Shown: positions 1 to 10,037, counted from the first letter of the stretch. The stretch: DNA of 64,000 nt from Tenacibaculum sp. Bg11-29 (GCF_002836595.1 NZ_PJBB01000003.1:3626501-3690500), one strand, 5' to 3'. The notes: a model not told the origin generated them from the sequence alone. Numbers and translations: made by a program.

Positions 1-2
1 TA

Positions 3-425
3 GCTATTAAAAGAAATCATGCTATTAATGAAATGGTAAATGATCATAAAAAAATTGAAGCTCATGAACATGACCTTTCAAACCCAATACATTTACATGG
101 AACCAAGGGAGAAGAAATAGCAGTAAACCCAATGAATAAATCTTTTTGGATTGGTATGTTACACGGTTTAGCAGGAACAGGTGGTGCATTAACATCTGCT
201 TTAGTTTTAAGTAGTACCACGGTAGCTGATGCTATTCTAATTTTAGCAGTAGAATCATTAGGTATTATTGTAGCAATGGGTGTTTATAGCTATGTTTTAA
301 TTTATGTAATGAGTCGATTTTTAGAACGAAACTTAGCTATTTTTAAATGGATGAATGGTATTGCAGGAATAGCTTCTGTTATTATTGGAATTGTTTGGTT
401 ATATAATAGTGTTCCTCAATTATGA
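3..425 (+). CDS. Ni/Co-type (NicO/UreH-like) permease, C-terminal part
   Basis: The reading frame is open to the left window edge, so the ATG at 33 is probably internal and the gene is 5'-partial. The visible part has a His-rich loop (HEHD and HLHG in the first 25 residues after that Met), then three or four hydrophobic segments starting with GMLHGLAGTGGALTSALVLS. A HGLAG motif followed by small residues is typical of NicO/UreH-like nickel or cobalt permeases. The stop overlaps the start of the chelatase ATPase (ATGA), so the two are translationally coupled. With CobN, CobW and CbiA downstream, cobalt uptake is the likely role. Substrate is inferred from context; a TauE/SafE-like exporter is the alternative. 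Confidence 0.6.
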   Translation, partial: AIKRNHAINEMVNDHKKIEAHEHDLSNPIHLHGTKGEEIAVNPMNKSFWIGMLHGLAGTGGALTSALVLSSTTVADAILILAVESLGIIVAMGVYSYVLIYVMSRFLERNLAIFKWMNGIAGIASVIIGIVWLYNSVPQL

Positions 426-2065
426 TACAAGATAAAAAACATCTCAATTTTCCTTTTTCAGCTATTGTTGGTCAAGATAATTTTAAGCTAGCGCTTATTT
501 TAAATTTGGTTGATCCACTTATTGGTGGCGTACTTGCTATTGGAGATAAAGGTACAGGAAAAACTACTTTAATTCGGTCGGTAGCCAACTTAATGAGCAA
601 GCAGCAAAATTCGTCTTTCGTAAATTTACCTATTGGTGTTTCTGAAGACAGAATTTTAGGTAGTATTGATTTAGAACAATTGATAAATACTAAAAAAGAA
701 GTCGTTAATCTTGGTTTAATGGCACAGGCTCACGAAGGTATTTTATATGTAGATGAAATTAACTTATTACAAGATTATCTTACAGATATACTATTAGATG
801 CTGCTGCCTCTGGTAACTATTATTTAGAAAGAGAAGGTGTTTCACATTATTTTAAAAGTCGTTTTTGTTTAGTTGGTTCTATGAACCCAGAAGAAGGAAA
901 TTTACGTCCTCAGTTAAAAGATCGTTTTGGTTTAAGTGTTACTATAAAAACACCTACTGAGGTTAAAATTCGCCAGCAAATAATTAAGCAACGTTTTAAA
1001 TTTGACGATAATCCTGTTTCCTTTATAGCGAATTATAAAAGTGAAGAAGATAGTATTTCAAAGCAAATTGAATTTGCTAAAAAGAACTTAAAATCTATAA
1101 AAATAGAAGATGCAATTATTGAATATTGTAGCGAATTAGCCGTAAAACATCAAGTGGAAGGTTTACGTGCAGATATTTTATTATTAAAAACTGCAAGAGC
1201 GTATGTAGCGTATCAGAATACCGTTATAATTACTAAAAAAGATGTAGACGTAATTGCCGATTTTGTATTAAATCATAGAAGTTTACACACGCCTCCTAAT
1301 CAACAAGATTCTTCTGAAAATCAAAATAACCAATCACCAGAAAACAATTCTGAGACAAGTTCATCTAAAGAAGAAAACGCAGCTATTCTTATCCCTAAAA
1401 ACGAGTTTCAAAAACAAAAAGAAAGCACCTCTAATACCATACAGCAAGCAACAAACACTATTGATAGTGTAGAAGGTAATATTTCAGTTAATGACACAAA
1501 AAAAACGGTAAGTCAATATTTAGCAACTGATAAATTTGAATTAAAAACAAAACGAAAAAACAACCTATTAAAGCAACATCATATTTTTTTAATTGACTCT
1601 AGCGGTTCAATGTTAAAAGACAAAATTATTGCTTATGCTAAAGGAACTGTAAATAAAATAGCCGAAAACTCTAAAAACCAAAACACAGAATTTTCAATGA
1701 TTTCGTTGTTTGATGGTGAAGCACAACTTCTTTTAAACCAAACAAAAATTTTAAAAGATATTGAAACAGTTTTAATGGATTTAAAAACTGGTGGAAAAAC
1801 CAATTTAAAAGCAGCTTTTAAACCAATAAAACGAATTTCAGCTGCTGTTAATTTTGAACATCACCTACATATAATAACAGATGGAAAATTAAATGCTGGT
1901 GATAATTTAGAAGATATCGTGTTGGCTTTTCAAACCTATTGTAAGGGAATACATAGTACTCAAATTATTGATGCAGAAAAAGGAATGGTAAAAATTGGTG
2001 AAGCCAAAGAACTTGCCAATCGCATTAATGCTAACTATGAAATTTTAATTACTGAAAACCTATAA
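422..2065 (+). CDS. Magnesium/cobalt chelatase-type AAA+ ATPase with VWA domain (ChlI-ChlD fusion)
   Basis: A 547-residue protein with an AAA+ module and a C-terminal von Willebrand A domain. The P-loop GDKGTGKT is at residues 41-48, the Walker B ILYVDEINLL near 107-116, and the VWA MIDAS motif DSSGSM near 392. A polar, Asn/Ser/Glu-rich linker (about 290-350) joins the modules, as in BchD/ChlD. In the Mg-chelatase family these subunits hydrolyse ATP to drive metal insertion by the large subunit. No BchH gene is seen and cobN lies in the same operon, so this is probably the ATPase partner of CobN for cobalt insertion. It starts within the stop codon of the upstream permease gene. Confidence 0.88.
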   Translation: MIQDKKHLNFPFSAIVGQDNFKLALILNLVDPLIGGVLAIGDKGTGKTTLIRSVANLMSKQQNSSFVNLPIGVSEDRILGSIDLEQLINTKKEVVNLGLMAQAHEGILYVDEINLLQDYLTDILLDAAASGNYYLEREGVSHYFKSRFCLVGSMNPEEGNLRPQLKDRFGLSVTIKTPTEVKIRQQIIKQRFKFDDNPVSFIANYKSEEDSISKQIEFAKKNLKSIKIEDAIIEYCSELAVKHQVEGLRADILLLKTARAYVAYQNTVIITKKDVDVIADFVLNHRSLHTPPNQQDSSENQNNQSPENNSETSSSKEENAAILIPKNEFQKQKESTSNTIQQATNTIDSVEGNISVNDTKKTVSQYLATDKFELKTKRKNNLLKQHHIFLIDSSGSMLKDKIIAYAKGTVNKIAENSKNQNTEFSMISLFDGEAQLLLNQTKILKDIETVLMDLKTGGKTNLKAAFKPIKRISAAVNFEHHLHIITDGKLNAGDNLEDIVLAFQTYCKGIHSTQIIDAEKGMVKIGEAKELANRINANYEILITENL

Positions 2066-2076
2066 ATAATTAATCT

Positions 2077-3393
2077 TTGACTAAACAACTCATCATATCT
2101 GCTCCTAGTAGTAACGCTGGTAAAACAACCCTTACTTTAGGTTTATTGCGTTTATTAAAACGTAAAAAAAACGTTGTACAACCTTTTAAAGTAGGACCAG
2201 ATTATATCGATCCAAAATTTCATGAATTGGCATGTGGTAAAACGGGAGTAAATCTCGATTTATTTATGATGTCGCAAAACGAGATCGATACTAACCTAAA
2301 TTTTTACGGTAAAGACGCTCAAGTTAACTGTATTGAAGGTGTAATGGGCTTGTTTGATGGTGCAAAAAAAGACAAAGGTAGTACAGCTGAAATGGCTAAA
2401 AAACTACAAACTCCTGTTTTACTAGTAATTGATGCCAAAGCTGTTGCCTACTCTGTTGCGCCACTTATTCAAGGTTTTGTGAATTTTGATGCAGCTGTAA
2501 AAATAATGGGGGTTGTTTTTAATCGTGTAGGTTCTGAAAGACACTATATGATGTTACAAGAAGCTTGTGAGGATATTGGTGTACACTGTTTTGGATATTT
2601 AGCTAATTTAAAAAACATTGAAATTCCTTCAAGACATCTCGGATTAAACATTCAAGAAATTGAGAAATTTGATAGTGTTATTGATGAAATTGCAGATGCT
2701 TTAGAAAAAACCATACAATGGGAAAGTATTTTAGATGCTTCAAAGAAAGTTAATACAACTTCTATTACATCAAAAAAAACAACACTTACAAAAAGTATCA
2801 AATTTGCAGTAGCTAAAGATGAAGCCTTCAACTTTATATATCCTCATAATATAAATGCAATGAAACAACTGGGAGAAGTTATTTTCTTTAGCCCTATTCA
2901 TGATACCGAAATTCCAAAATGTGATTTTATATTTCTTCCAGGAGGGTATCCTGAATCTCATTTAAAAGAACTTTCTTCTAATACCTCTATGTTAAAAAGC
3001 ATCAAAACATTCGCTGAGAATAATGGTCAAATTTATGCAGAGTGTGGCGGAATGATGTATTTAGGAAAATCAATTATATCTGAAAGCAACATCGCTTTTA
3101 AAATGGTTAATTATTTTGATTTTGAATCGACTATAGCTAATAAAAAATTACATTTAGGCTATAGAACAACCAAAACAAATAACCACATTTTTAAAGGTCA
3201 TGAGTTTCATTATTCTAGTTTACAAAATGATAATGAAACTACTATAAATGCAACAGTTTTAAATGCCAGAGATGGTGAAACTGACACTAAAATTCATAAA
3301 AAAAATAAGGTAATAGGTTCTTATATCCACCATTATTTTGGTAGATCAGAAATACTTTTACAATTGATTAACGAACTAAATAATAACGTATGA
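2077..3393 (+). CDS. cbiA: Cobyrinate / hydrogenobyrinate a,c-diamide synthase
   Basis: This enzyme amidates side chains a and c of the corrin ring using glutamine and ATP. The N-terminal dethiobiotin-synthetase-like P-loop APSSNAGKTT lies at residues 9-18. The C-terminal class I glutamine amidotransferase domain has FLPGGYPE and the nucleophile motif AECGGMMYLG (Cys about 323), with a late His in SYIHHYF. The start is TTG at 2077: the next in-frame ATG lies beyond the P-loop and would delete it. The gap to the chelatase ATPase is 11 bp, and the next gene overlaps its stop. CbiA serves the cobalt-early route and CobB the cobalt-late route; linkage to CobN favours the cobalt-late substrate. 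Confidence 0.92.
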   Translation: MTKQLIISAPSSNAGKTTLTLGLLRLLKRKKNVVQPFKVGPDYIDPKFHELACGKTGVNLDLFMMSQNEIDTNLNFYGKDAQVNCIEGVMGLFDGAKKDKGSTAEMAKKLQTPVLLVIDAKAVAYSVAPLIQGFVNFDAAVKIMGVVFNRVGSERHYMMLQEACEDIGVHCFGYLANLKNIEIPSRHLGLNIQEIEKFDSVIDEIADALEKTIQWESILDASKKVNTTSITSKKTTLTKSIKFAVAKDEAFNFIYPHNINAMKQLGEVIFFSPIHDTEIPKCDFIFLPGGYPESHLKELSSNTSMLKSIKTFAENNGQIYAECGGMMYLGKSIISESNIAFKMVNYFDFESTIANKKLHLGYRTTKTNNHIFKGHEFHYSSLQNDNETTINATVLNARDGETDTKIHKKNKVIGSYIHHYFGRSEILLQLINELNNNV

Positions 3394-3980
3394 AAATTTA
3401 CACAAGAAAAGGAGACAAAGGTAGTACTGGCGTTTTTGGAGGAAAAAGAGAATTTAAAAACTCGGCACGAATTGAATGTATCGGAACTTTAGATGAGGTG
3501 AATTCAACCATAGGATTAATGCGCTCTAAACTAGGAAACGACCATGAATGGCAACCTAACCTACATCGTATTCAAAAAGATATGATGAATATGATGTCGC
3601 ATTTAGCACGCCCATCTGATTCTAAAAAAGTAAATCCAAATCCTGAACCTAAAGACGGTGCTGAATTCTGTGAAATTTGGATGGATGAAATGGAGGATAA
3701 TATTAGTTCTCCTTCAGATTATTTCTTACTACCAGGAGGAAACGAAATATCGGCACTTTGCCACGTTTGTAGAACACAAATACGAAGAGGAGAAAGACAC
3801 TTAGTTACTTTAATGCAAGAAGACCCAGAATGTGTACATGACTATATTATGAGTTACGTAAACAGAATGTCTGACTTATTTTTTACCATGGCAAGAGCCG
3901 AAATGGATAAACATGGTGTTGCTGAAGAAAAATGGAATCTTTTCTTATACAAGAGAAAGAAGAAACCTGCTACCAAGTAA
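3390..3980 (+). CDS. pduO: Cob(I)yrinic acid a,c-diamide adenosyltransferase, PduO type
   Basis: A 196-residue protein starting MKIYTRKGDKGSTG, the classic N-terminal signature of PduO-type ATP:cob(I)alamin adenosyltransferases, where it contributes to ATP binding. Later motifs fit the family: ECIGTLDEVNS, the Arg-rich RTQIRRGERH and YVNRMSDLFFTMAR. It transfers the 5'-deoxyadenosyl group of ATP to cob(I)alamin or a corrinoid precursor. Its ATG overlaps the TGA of cbiA, so the two are coupled. It is the last gene before a 256-bp gap filled with dispersed repeats. Length is normal for the family. Confidence 0.92.
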   Translation: MKIYTRKGDKGSTGVFGGKREFKNSARIECIGTLDEVNSTIGLMRSKLGNDHEWQPNLHRIQKDMMNMMSHLARPSDSKKVNPNPEPKDGAEFCEIWMDEMEDNISSPSDYFLLPGGNEISALCHVCRTQIRRGERHLVTLMQEDPECVHDYIMSYVNRMSDLFFTMARAEMDKHGVAEEKWNLFLYKRKKKPATK

Positions 3981-3984
3981 TTAT

Positions 3985-4195
3985 AATAAAGAATCGTCAA
4001 TCTGAATTTATTTCAGGTTCTCATCCTAATAAATAAAACACAATCGAGATGTGATTCCGAAATAAATTCGGAATGACGAAAACGGATAGTAAGTTTTGCG
4101 TTAGGGATAGCAGCGGCATCCTTTTTTGTCCCGATAGGGCAAAAAAGATATAGCGTATAGCCCGACCCAAAGGGAAACACCCAGAAACAACAAAG
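3985..4195. repeat. Two dispersed palindromic repeats between pduO and cobW
   Basis: The left part (about 3990-4080) has outer arms CGTCAATCTGAA and ATTCGGAATGACG flanking an imperfect hairpin. The right part (4096-4192) begins GCGTTAGGGATAGCAGCGG and ends with AAAAAAGATATAGCG, TAGCCCGACC and GGGAAACACCC. The same pair of end motifs recurs at 37498-37676, so this is a dispersed family. No cobalamin riboswitch was recognised here. The last 40 bases are AT-rich and probably hold the cobW leader. Confidence 0.7.
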
Positions 4196-4236
4196 TAGCA
4201 TTATTATAAAATATTAACGACTTAAAATTAAAAAAA

Positions 4237-5253
4237 ATGAATAAGAAAATACCAATTACCATTGTAACCGGATTTTTAGGAGTAGGTAAAACTACTTTAG
4301 TACATAATATGCTAAAAAATGCCAACGGAAAGCGTATTGCTGTGTTGGTTAATGAATTTGGAGAAGTAGATGTAGATGGGCAATTAATTGCTTCTTCTGA
4401 TTGTGGTGATGATGATTGTAATTTAGTACAACTGCCAAACGGATGTATTTGCTGTACAGTTCAAGAAGAGTTTTTACCATCTATGTTACAATTATTAGAA
4501 CGTAAACACGAAATTGATCATATCGTTATTGAAACTTCAGGTTTATCAATGCCTAAACCTTTAGTAAAAGCTGTTAATTGGCCAGACTTAAAACCTCATA
4601 TAACTATAGATTCAGTTATTACAGTAGTTGATGCTGTAGGAATTGCAACTGGTGAAATTTGTGACAGAGAACGTGTACAAGCACAACGTTTAGCTGATGA
4701 TTCTTTAGACCATGAAACACCAATTGAGGAGTTATTTTTAGATCAATTAGCCTGTGCTGATTTAGTTTTAGTTAGCAAAAGAGATTTAGTTAACGATGAA
4801 AAATTTGAAGAGATAACTAAAATTATAACTGCTAAAGCAAGACCAAATACTAAAATTATACCTGTAGAAAACGGTACGTTAGATAATAGTTTATTGCTAG
4901 GTATTGAAGCTTCTGCAGAAGATGATGTAGATAATCGTCATTCAATTCACGAAGAGCACCATAAACATGGGCACCATCACCATCATAATGACGATATTAA
5001 AACTATTTTGTTAGAATATGCTGAAACAACAGATATCAAAACTTTAGTGAATGATTTAAAAGCACTTGTAGAAAAACACGAAATTTATAGAATTAAAGGT
5101 TTTGTAAACATTCCTAACAAACCAATGCGTATGGTTTTACAAGGTGTTGGGTCGCGTTTTGATTATTATTTTGAAAGACCTTGGAGTGAAAATGAAGAGC
5201 GTAAAACAAAATTAGTAGTTATTGGTAAAGGAATTGAAGGAATAAAGGCATAA
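4237..5253 (+). CDS. cobW: CobW/COG0523-family GTPase (metallochaperone)
   Basis: A 338-residue G3E-family GTPase. The Walker A GFLGVGKT is at residues 12-19, the metal-binding CxCC motif (GCICC) at 70-73, ETSGL follows, and SKRDL serves as the guanine-specificity motif. A His-rich stretch near residues 237-250 (EEHHKHGHHHHH) is a typical metal-binding loop that precedes the CobW C-terminal domain. Members deliver metals to client enzymes. The position between the adenosyltransferase and CobN points to cobalt delivery to the chelatase; zinc or nickel chaperones look similar, so the metal is inferred. Confidence 0.87.
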   Translation: MNKKIPITIVTGFLGVGKTTLVHNMLKNANGKRIAVLVNEFGEVDVDGQLIASSDCGDDDCNLVQLPNGCICCTVQEEFLPSMLQLLERKHEIDHIVIETSGLSMPKPLVKAVNWPDLKPHITIDSVITVVDAVGIATGEICDRERVQAQRLADDSLDHETPIEELFLDQLACADLVLVSKRDLVNDEKFEEITKIITAKARPNTKIIPVENGTLDNSLLLGIEASAEDDVDNRHSIHEEHHKHGHHHHHNDDIKTILLEYAETTDIKTLVNDLKALVEKHEIYRIKGFVNIPNKPMRMVLQGVGSRFDYYFERPWSENEERKTKLVVIGKGIEGIKA

Positions 5254-5263
5254 AATATTATTC

Positions 5264-5827
5264 ATGAATAAAAATATCAAGTATTTACTGATATGTTCCA
5301 TACTAATACATTCAGGAGCTAATTTATTAGCTCCTATCTACGCTATTTACATTAAAAAAATTGGAGGTAATTTAATAGATGCGGGTATTGCTATAGGTAT
5401 TTACGCCATATTTAAGGGAATCTTTTATTTTGTATTAAGTAAACTGGATGAATCTAAATTAAGCAAACGAGTAATGATGTTTAGCGGGTATATTATCATG
5501 GCAATAGCTTATTTGTCATATACTTTTGCTAATAGTCCTGCTCATGTTTTTGCCATTCAGATTGGGCTTTCTTTAGGTGAAACTATTATTAACCCATCTT
5601 GGAGTGCTGTTATAGCTTCTTCATTAAAAAAAGGGAAAGAACATTCTATTTATGCTAATTTCTTTGGCTATCGCTCCCTTTTTGAAGGAATTTCTGCTAT
5701 CGTTGGAGGTTTTTTTGCCATGAGGTTTGGTTTTAACGTAATCTTTACCATAATGTTTTTTTTAGCTTTAAGTTCTGGAATAATTGCACTTTTAATAGAT
5801 GAAAAAACAATTCTTAAAAAAACATAA
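5264..5827 (+). CDS. Half-size MFS-type membrane protein
   Basis: 187 residues with about six hydrophobic segments, ending in a short charged tail. The opening and the short basic loop between helices 2 and 3 resemble one six-helix half of a major facilitator transporter; full MFS proteins have about 400 residues. The stop is followed immediately by the cobN ATG (5828) with no gap, and cobW ends 10 bp upstream, so it is an operon member. It could be a genuine half-transporter that dimerises, or a shortened MFS gene; no second half is nearby. A link to cobalt or corrinoid transport is inferred only from position. Confidence 0.65.
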   Translation: MNKNIKYLLICSILIHSGANLLAPIYAIYIKKIGGNLIDAGIAIGIYAIFKGIFYFVLSKLDESKLSKRVMMFSGYIIMAIAYLSYTFANSPAHVFAIQIGLSLGETIINPSWSAVIASSLKKGKEHSIYANFFGYRSLFEGISAIVGGFFAMRFGFNVIFTIMFFLALSSGIIALLIDEKTILKKT

Positions 5828-8800
5828 ATGCATTTAATTTCTACCATACCAGGCGGCTGGAATCCTAACGATGAAGGAGTATTTTACATCGATCAATCTC
5901 CTGGGGATATTGTTTTTTTATCTTCAGCAGATTCTGATTTATTTATGATGAATAATGCCTACAAATTAGTTCATAATTCTGTAGAAAATGCACCTTCTTT
6001 TCGTTTTGCTAACCTTAGTTATTTTAAACAAGAGCTAACTATAGATACATATGTTGATGAGGTTATTTCATCAGCTAAAATTGTTGTTCTTAAACTTTTG
6101 GGTGGTAAAGCCTATTACAATTATTTATGTGAAGCACTCACTGAATGTTGTGAAGAAAACAATATTCAGTTAGTGTTTTTACCAGGTGATAATAAACCTG
6201 ATTTAGAACTGATGCAGTCTTCTAACATTCCGTTAAAAGACGTTGATCTAATATGGAAATACATTCAATCTGGTGGTCTTGAAAATTGTAAATCGGCATT
6301 GCAATTAATTAGCAATAGAATTACCGATATAAAGGTAACTCCGAATCCGATTAAAACGATTCCCGATCTATTTTTATATCACCCTGATAAAGGTATTTAT
6401 AATTCATCAACCTTAAATAAAGAAAAAAAACAAGCTATTATTTTTGGATATAGAAGTTATTATTTATCTAATAATTTAGCCCCAGTACATAGTATTATAG
6501 CTTCCTTAGAAGCAGAAGGAATTTCTGCAATTGCATTGATGGCTGCTGGATATCGTGAACAAGATATTCAACAACAAATTTTCGATTTACTTAAATCACA
6601 TCACATTGAAAAACCGCAAATAATTATAAATACTACAGGTTTTAGTGTACAAGGGTTTCATGACACCACACAAAGTTTATTTGATGTATTTAACGTTCCT
6701 GTTATTCAAGCTATCATGGGAAGTTGTAATCGTGAAAGTTGGTTAGAAGGTACTTTCGGACTACCTCCTACCGATATTGCCATGAATATTGCTTTGCCTG
6801 AAGTGGATGGTAAAATTATATCTAAAGTAATATCCTTTAAAGAAGCTATAGAAAAAGATACTTTAACCGATTCTGAAGTAGTTTCTTACGTACCCAATAT
6901 GGAAGGTTGCGAATTTGTTGCACAAATGGCAAAAGCTTGGATAAACCTACAACAGAAAAATAATTCAGAAAAGAAAATCGCTTTAGTTTTACCCAATTAC
7001 CCTAATAAAAATAGTCGATTGGCAAATGGTGTTGGTTTAGATACGCCACAAAGCACCTTGCAAATATTAGCGCAATTAGCTGATGAAAATTATAGTTTAG
7101 CTGATGATTATCCTAAAACCACCAATGAGCTTATAAATAAATTAACCAATGCTGTTACCAACGATCTAGAAACGATAAATACCTTAAATGAAAGACATAC
7201 CATCAAATTAGATGCTGGTATATTTTATCAGTATTACAATCAATTGTCTGCCGAACTTCGTGAGAAAGTAGAAACACAATGGGGAAACCCTGAAAAATCA
7301 CCTAATTACAAAGAAGGGCATTTTTTAATTCCAGGGTTTCTTTCTGAAAATATATTTGTTAGTATTCAACCTAGTAGAGGTTATAATTTAGATTTACAAG
7401 CTAGCTATCACTCACCTGACTTACCTCCTCCTCCAGCTTATTTAGCCTATTATATTTGGTTACAACATCATTTTAAAGCAGATGCTTTAGTGCATATTGG
7501 TAAGCACGGAAATTTAGAATGGTTACCTGGAAAAAGTGTTGCCTTGAGTAAAAACACTTGTTTTCCTGCTGCTATTTTGGGTCCGATTCCTCATTTTTAC
7601 CCTTTTATTATTAATGATCCAGGAGAAGGAACCCAAGCTAAAAGAAGAAATCAAGCTATTATATTAGACCATTTAATTCCGCCAATGACGAGAGCTGAAA
7701 ATTATGGTGATTTACTAAAGCTAGAGCTTTTAATTGATGAATTTTACGAATCAGCTTTAGTTGATAGAAAACGTGCTTCACTTATTAAAACTAAAATTGA
7801 AAACCTGGTTAATGAAACACATCTTAAAACTGATTTAAATCAAGATGGAAAAGATATTGATGCATTATTAGAAGTAATTGACGGCTATTTATGTGAGTTA
7901 AAAGAGTCTCAAATTAGAGGGGGTTTACATATTTTAGGAAAATTACCCAGACAAGAAAAATTAGTCGATTTAATTGTTGCTTTACATCGTTTACCTCAAG
8001 GAAACTTAAAAGGGATTACACAATGTTTAGCGGATGATTTACAACTAAATTTCGACCCTATAAATGTGGTTTATTCTGATTCTTTTGACAAAGAGATTTT
8101 CGGTATTCATTGCAGAACCTACGGACAAGCAGTAGAATTACTGGAAAACAAAGCTAAAAATATCGTCAGTCAATTGTTAGCTGGTAATAACGTCAGTAAA
8201 ATTGGTGCTGATACAATACAAATTATAAAATACATACAACAACATACGGTACCTGTTTTACAAAAAACAAGTAATGAAATTGGTAATTTAATTAGAGGAT
8301 TAAATGGACAATATGTTCCTGCTGGTGGTTCTGGTGCTCCCACACGAGGACGTTTAGATATTTTACCTACAGGACGAAATTTTTATTCTGTTGATGTGCG
8401 TACTGTTCCTTCAGAAACTGCATATCAATTAGGTCAAAAGAGTGCGCAGAATATTATTGATCGTTATTTACAAGAAAACGGAGAATACCCTACTTCTATC
8501 GGTTTATCGGTTTGGGGAACTTCGACTATGCGAACTAGTGGTGATGATATTGCACAAGCTTTGGCATTAATTGGTGTAAAACCTGTTTGGCAAGGAAGCA
8601 ACCGAAGAGTTAAAGATTTTAAAGTACTTTCTACGTTAGAACTTAAAAGACCTAGAGTTGATGTGATGCTCCGTATTTCTGGTTTTTTTAGAGATGCTTT
8701 TCCTGATTTAATTTCACTATTTAATGCTGCTATTGAAAAAGTAGCTTCACTAGATGAAACAGCTGAACAAAACCCTATAAAAAAGCGTTTTGATGAAGAA

Positions 8801-9574
8801 AAAAAGCAATGGATAGAAGAAGGTTTAGATGATAAACAAGCCAATGAAAGAGCTTTATACCGTGTATTCGGATCGAAACCGGGTGCTTATGGTGCAGGTT
8901 TACAAGGTTTAATTGACGGTAAAAACTGGACTACTTCTGATGATTTAGCACAAGCCTATATTAATTGGAGTGGTTATGCATATGCTGGTAAAAATAATAG
9001 TGGAAAATCGGCTCATGAAACCTTTAAAAAACGATTAGCGAATATTGAAGTGGTGATGCAGAACCAAGATAATAGAGAGCATGACATTTTAGATTCTGAT
9101 GATTATTATCAATTTCAAGGTGGAATGACAGCCGCAGTGAACACCATAAAAGGATCGCAACCTGAAACTTATTTTGGAGATCATTCTCGCCCTGATAATC
9201 CGAAAGTAAAATCGTTAAAAGAAGAATTGTTAAAAGTATTCCGATCTCGAGTAGTAAATCCTAAATGGATGCAAGGTATGCGTGAACATGGTTATAAAGG
9301 TGCTTTTGAAATGGCTGCTACTATGGATTATTTATTTGCCTACGATGCTACTACTAATTTGATTGAAGATTTTATGTACGAACAAATTACCGATACTTAT
9401 TTGTTTGATGATGAAAATAAAGCTTTCATTGAAGAACATAATCCTTGGGCTTTAAAAGATATGTCTGAACGTATGTTAGAGGCTATTCAAAGAGGTCTGT
9501 GGGAAAACCCATCCGAAGAAACAAAAGAAAACTTAAAAGAGATCTATAAAAATGCTGATGCCGCAACGGAGTAA
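5828..9574 (+). CDS. cobN: Cobaltochelatase subunit CobN
   Basis: A 1248-residue protein of the CobN/BchH large-subunit family, full length. Recognisable landmarks are HIGKHGNLEWLPGKS, FYPFIINDPGEGTQAKRRN, PAGGSGAPTRGR and LSVWGTSTMRTSGDD. CobN binds the corrin ring and, with an AAA+/VWA ATPase, inserts cobalt using ATP. The ATPase partner is probably the ChlI/ChlD fusion at 422-2065, because no CobS/CobT genes are seen. It closes the cobalamin block. A second, degraded copy of its 3' end lies at 11878-11975. Confidence 0.96.
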   Translation: MHLISTIPGGWNPNDEGVFYIDQSPGDIVFLSSADSDLFMMNNAYKLVHNSVENAPSFRFANLSYFKQELTIDTYVDEVISSAKIVVLKLLGGKAYYNYLCEALTECCEENNIQLVFLPGDNKPDLELMQSSNIPLKDVDLIWKYIQSGGLENCKSALQLISNRITDIKVTPNPIKTIPDLFLYHPDKGIYNSSTLNKEKKQAIIFGYRSYYLSNNLAPVHSIIASLEAEGISAIALMAAGYREQDIQQQIFDLLKSHHIEKPQIIINTTGFSVQGFHDTTQSLFDVFNVPVIQAIMGSCNRESWLEGTFGLPPTDIAMNIALPEVDGKIISKVISFKEAIEKDTLTDSEVVSYVPNMEGCEFVAQMAKAWINLQQKNNSEKKIALVLPNYPNKNSRLANGVGLDTPQSTLQILAQLADENYSLADDYPKTTNELINKLTNAVTNDLETINTLNERHTIKLDAGIFYQYYNQLSAELREKVETQWGNPEKSPNYKEGHFLIPGFLSENIFVSIQPSRGYNLDLQASYHSPDLPPPPAYLAYYIWLQHHFKADALVHIGKHGNLEWLPGKSVALSKNTCFPAAILGPIPHFYPFIINDPGEGTQAKRRNQAIILDHLIPPMTRAENYGDLLKLELLIDEFYESALVDRKRASLIKTKIENLVNETHLKTDLNQDGKDIDALLEVIDGYLCELKESQIRGGLHILGKLPRQEKLVDLIVALHRLPQGNLKGITQCLADDLQLNFDPINVVYSDSFDKEIFGIHCRTYGQAVELLENKAKNIVSQLLAGNNVSKIGADTIQIIKYIQQHTVPVLQKTSNEIGNLIRGLNGQYVPAGGSGAPTRGRLDILPTGRNFYSVDVRTVPSETAYQLGQKSAQNIIDRYLQENGEYPTSIGLSVWGTSTMRTSGDDIAQALALIGVKPVWQGSNRRVKDFKVLSTLELKRPRVDVMLRISGFFRDAFPDLISLFNAAIEKVASLDETAEQNPIKKRFDEEKKQWIEEGLDDKQANERALYRVFGSKPGAYGAGLQGLIDGKNWTTSDDLAQAYINWSGYAYAGKNNSGKSAHETFKKRLANIEVVMQNQDNREHDILDSDDYYQFQGGMTAAVNTIKGSQPETYFGDHSRPDNPKVKSLKEELLKVFRSRVVNPKWMQGMREHGYKGAFEMAATMDYLFAYDATTNLIEDFMYEQITDTYLFDDENKAFIEEHNPWALKDMSERMLEAIQRGLWENPSEETKENLKEIYKNADAATE

Positions 9575-10037
9575 AACATTTATAAAATTAGCTTGTAGAT
9601 TGGATATTGTGAGGTATTTTAATTGTTTTTTTAGCTAAGACCTCACAAGTTTTTGAAACCTGTGAGGTCGACCCTTTATTGCCAGTTCGAGCATTACTGA
9701 AATAAAATAACAATTTTATTGAAAGTAGCAAACGAAGTTTACGAGAGCAACTATTAAACTCTAAAAAATAGATTTCGACTGTGCTCAACCAGACATTGTT
9801 CATGGTATTCCAATTAAAATATAGCTGATTAGCTACTCATACCAATTTTTTATGCACAGTTTTATTATTTTTAAAAAAAACTGTACAATTATTTATTTTA
9901 AACCTTGTTGCAATTAATAATTTAAAAACAATAATTAGGTCTTTTAAATTAAATATATTAGTACCCATAAAACAGAAATAAGCGTACCTTTTACAAGAAA
10001 AGGTACGCTTATCTAATTGTTGTAGGTAATTTAAGAA
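9575..10037. other. Intergenic region after cobN with palindromic repeat
   Basis: This 463-bp gap holds no convincing gene. It contains a palindrome at 9639-9669 (GACCTCACA and TGTGAGGTC arms) whose core recurs at 46387-46419, plus a loose third TGTGAGGT at 9609. The remainder is AT-rich, and a perfect hairpin follows at 9978-10012. A minus-strand 71-codon frame over the repeat looks like chance. Confidence 0.6.
9978..10012. terminator. Perfect 15-bp hairpin, terminator-like
   Basis: Arms 9978-9992 (ATAAGCGTACCTTTT) and 9998-10012 pair perfectly around the 5-nt loop ACAAG. It lies 26 bases before the ATG at 10038. There is no strong T run on the + side, so it could be a terminator for cobN read-through or a leader structure for the next gene. 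Confidence 0.55.

Noticed and set aside
3981..4236. A cobalamin riboswitch before cobW
   Set aside because: No B12-box or the expected multi-helix core was seen; the region is accounted for by two dispersed palindromic repeats.
8464..8844. A 126-codon minus-strand frame within cobN
   Set aside because: It is Ser-rich, antisense to a conserved part of cobN, and has no family match.
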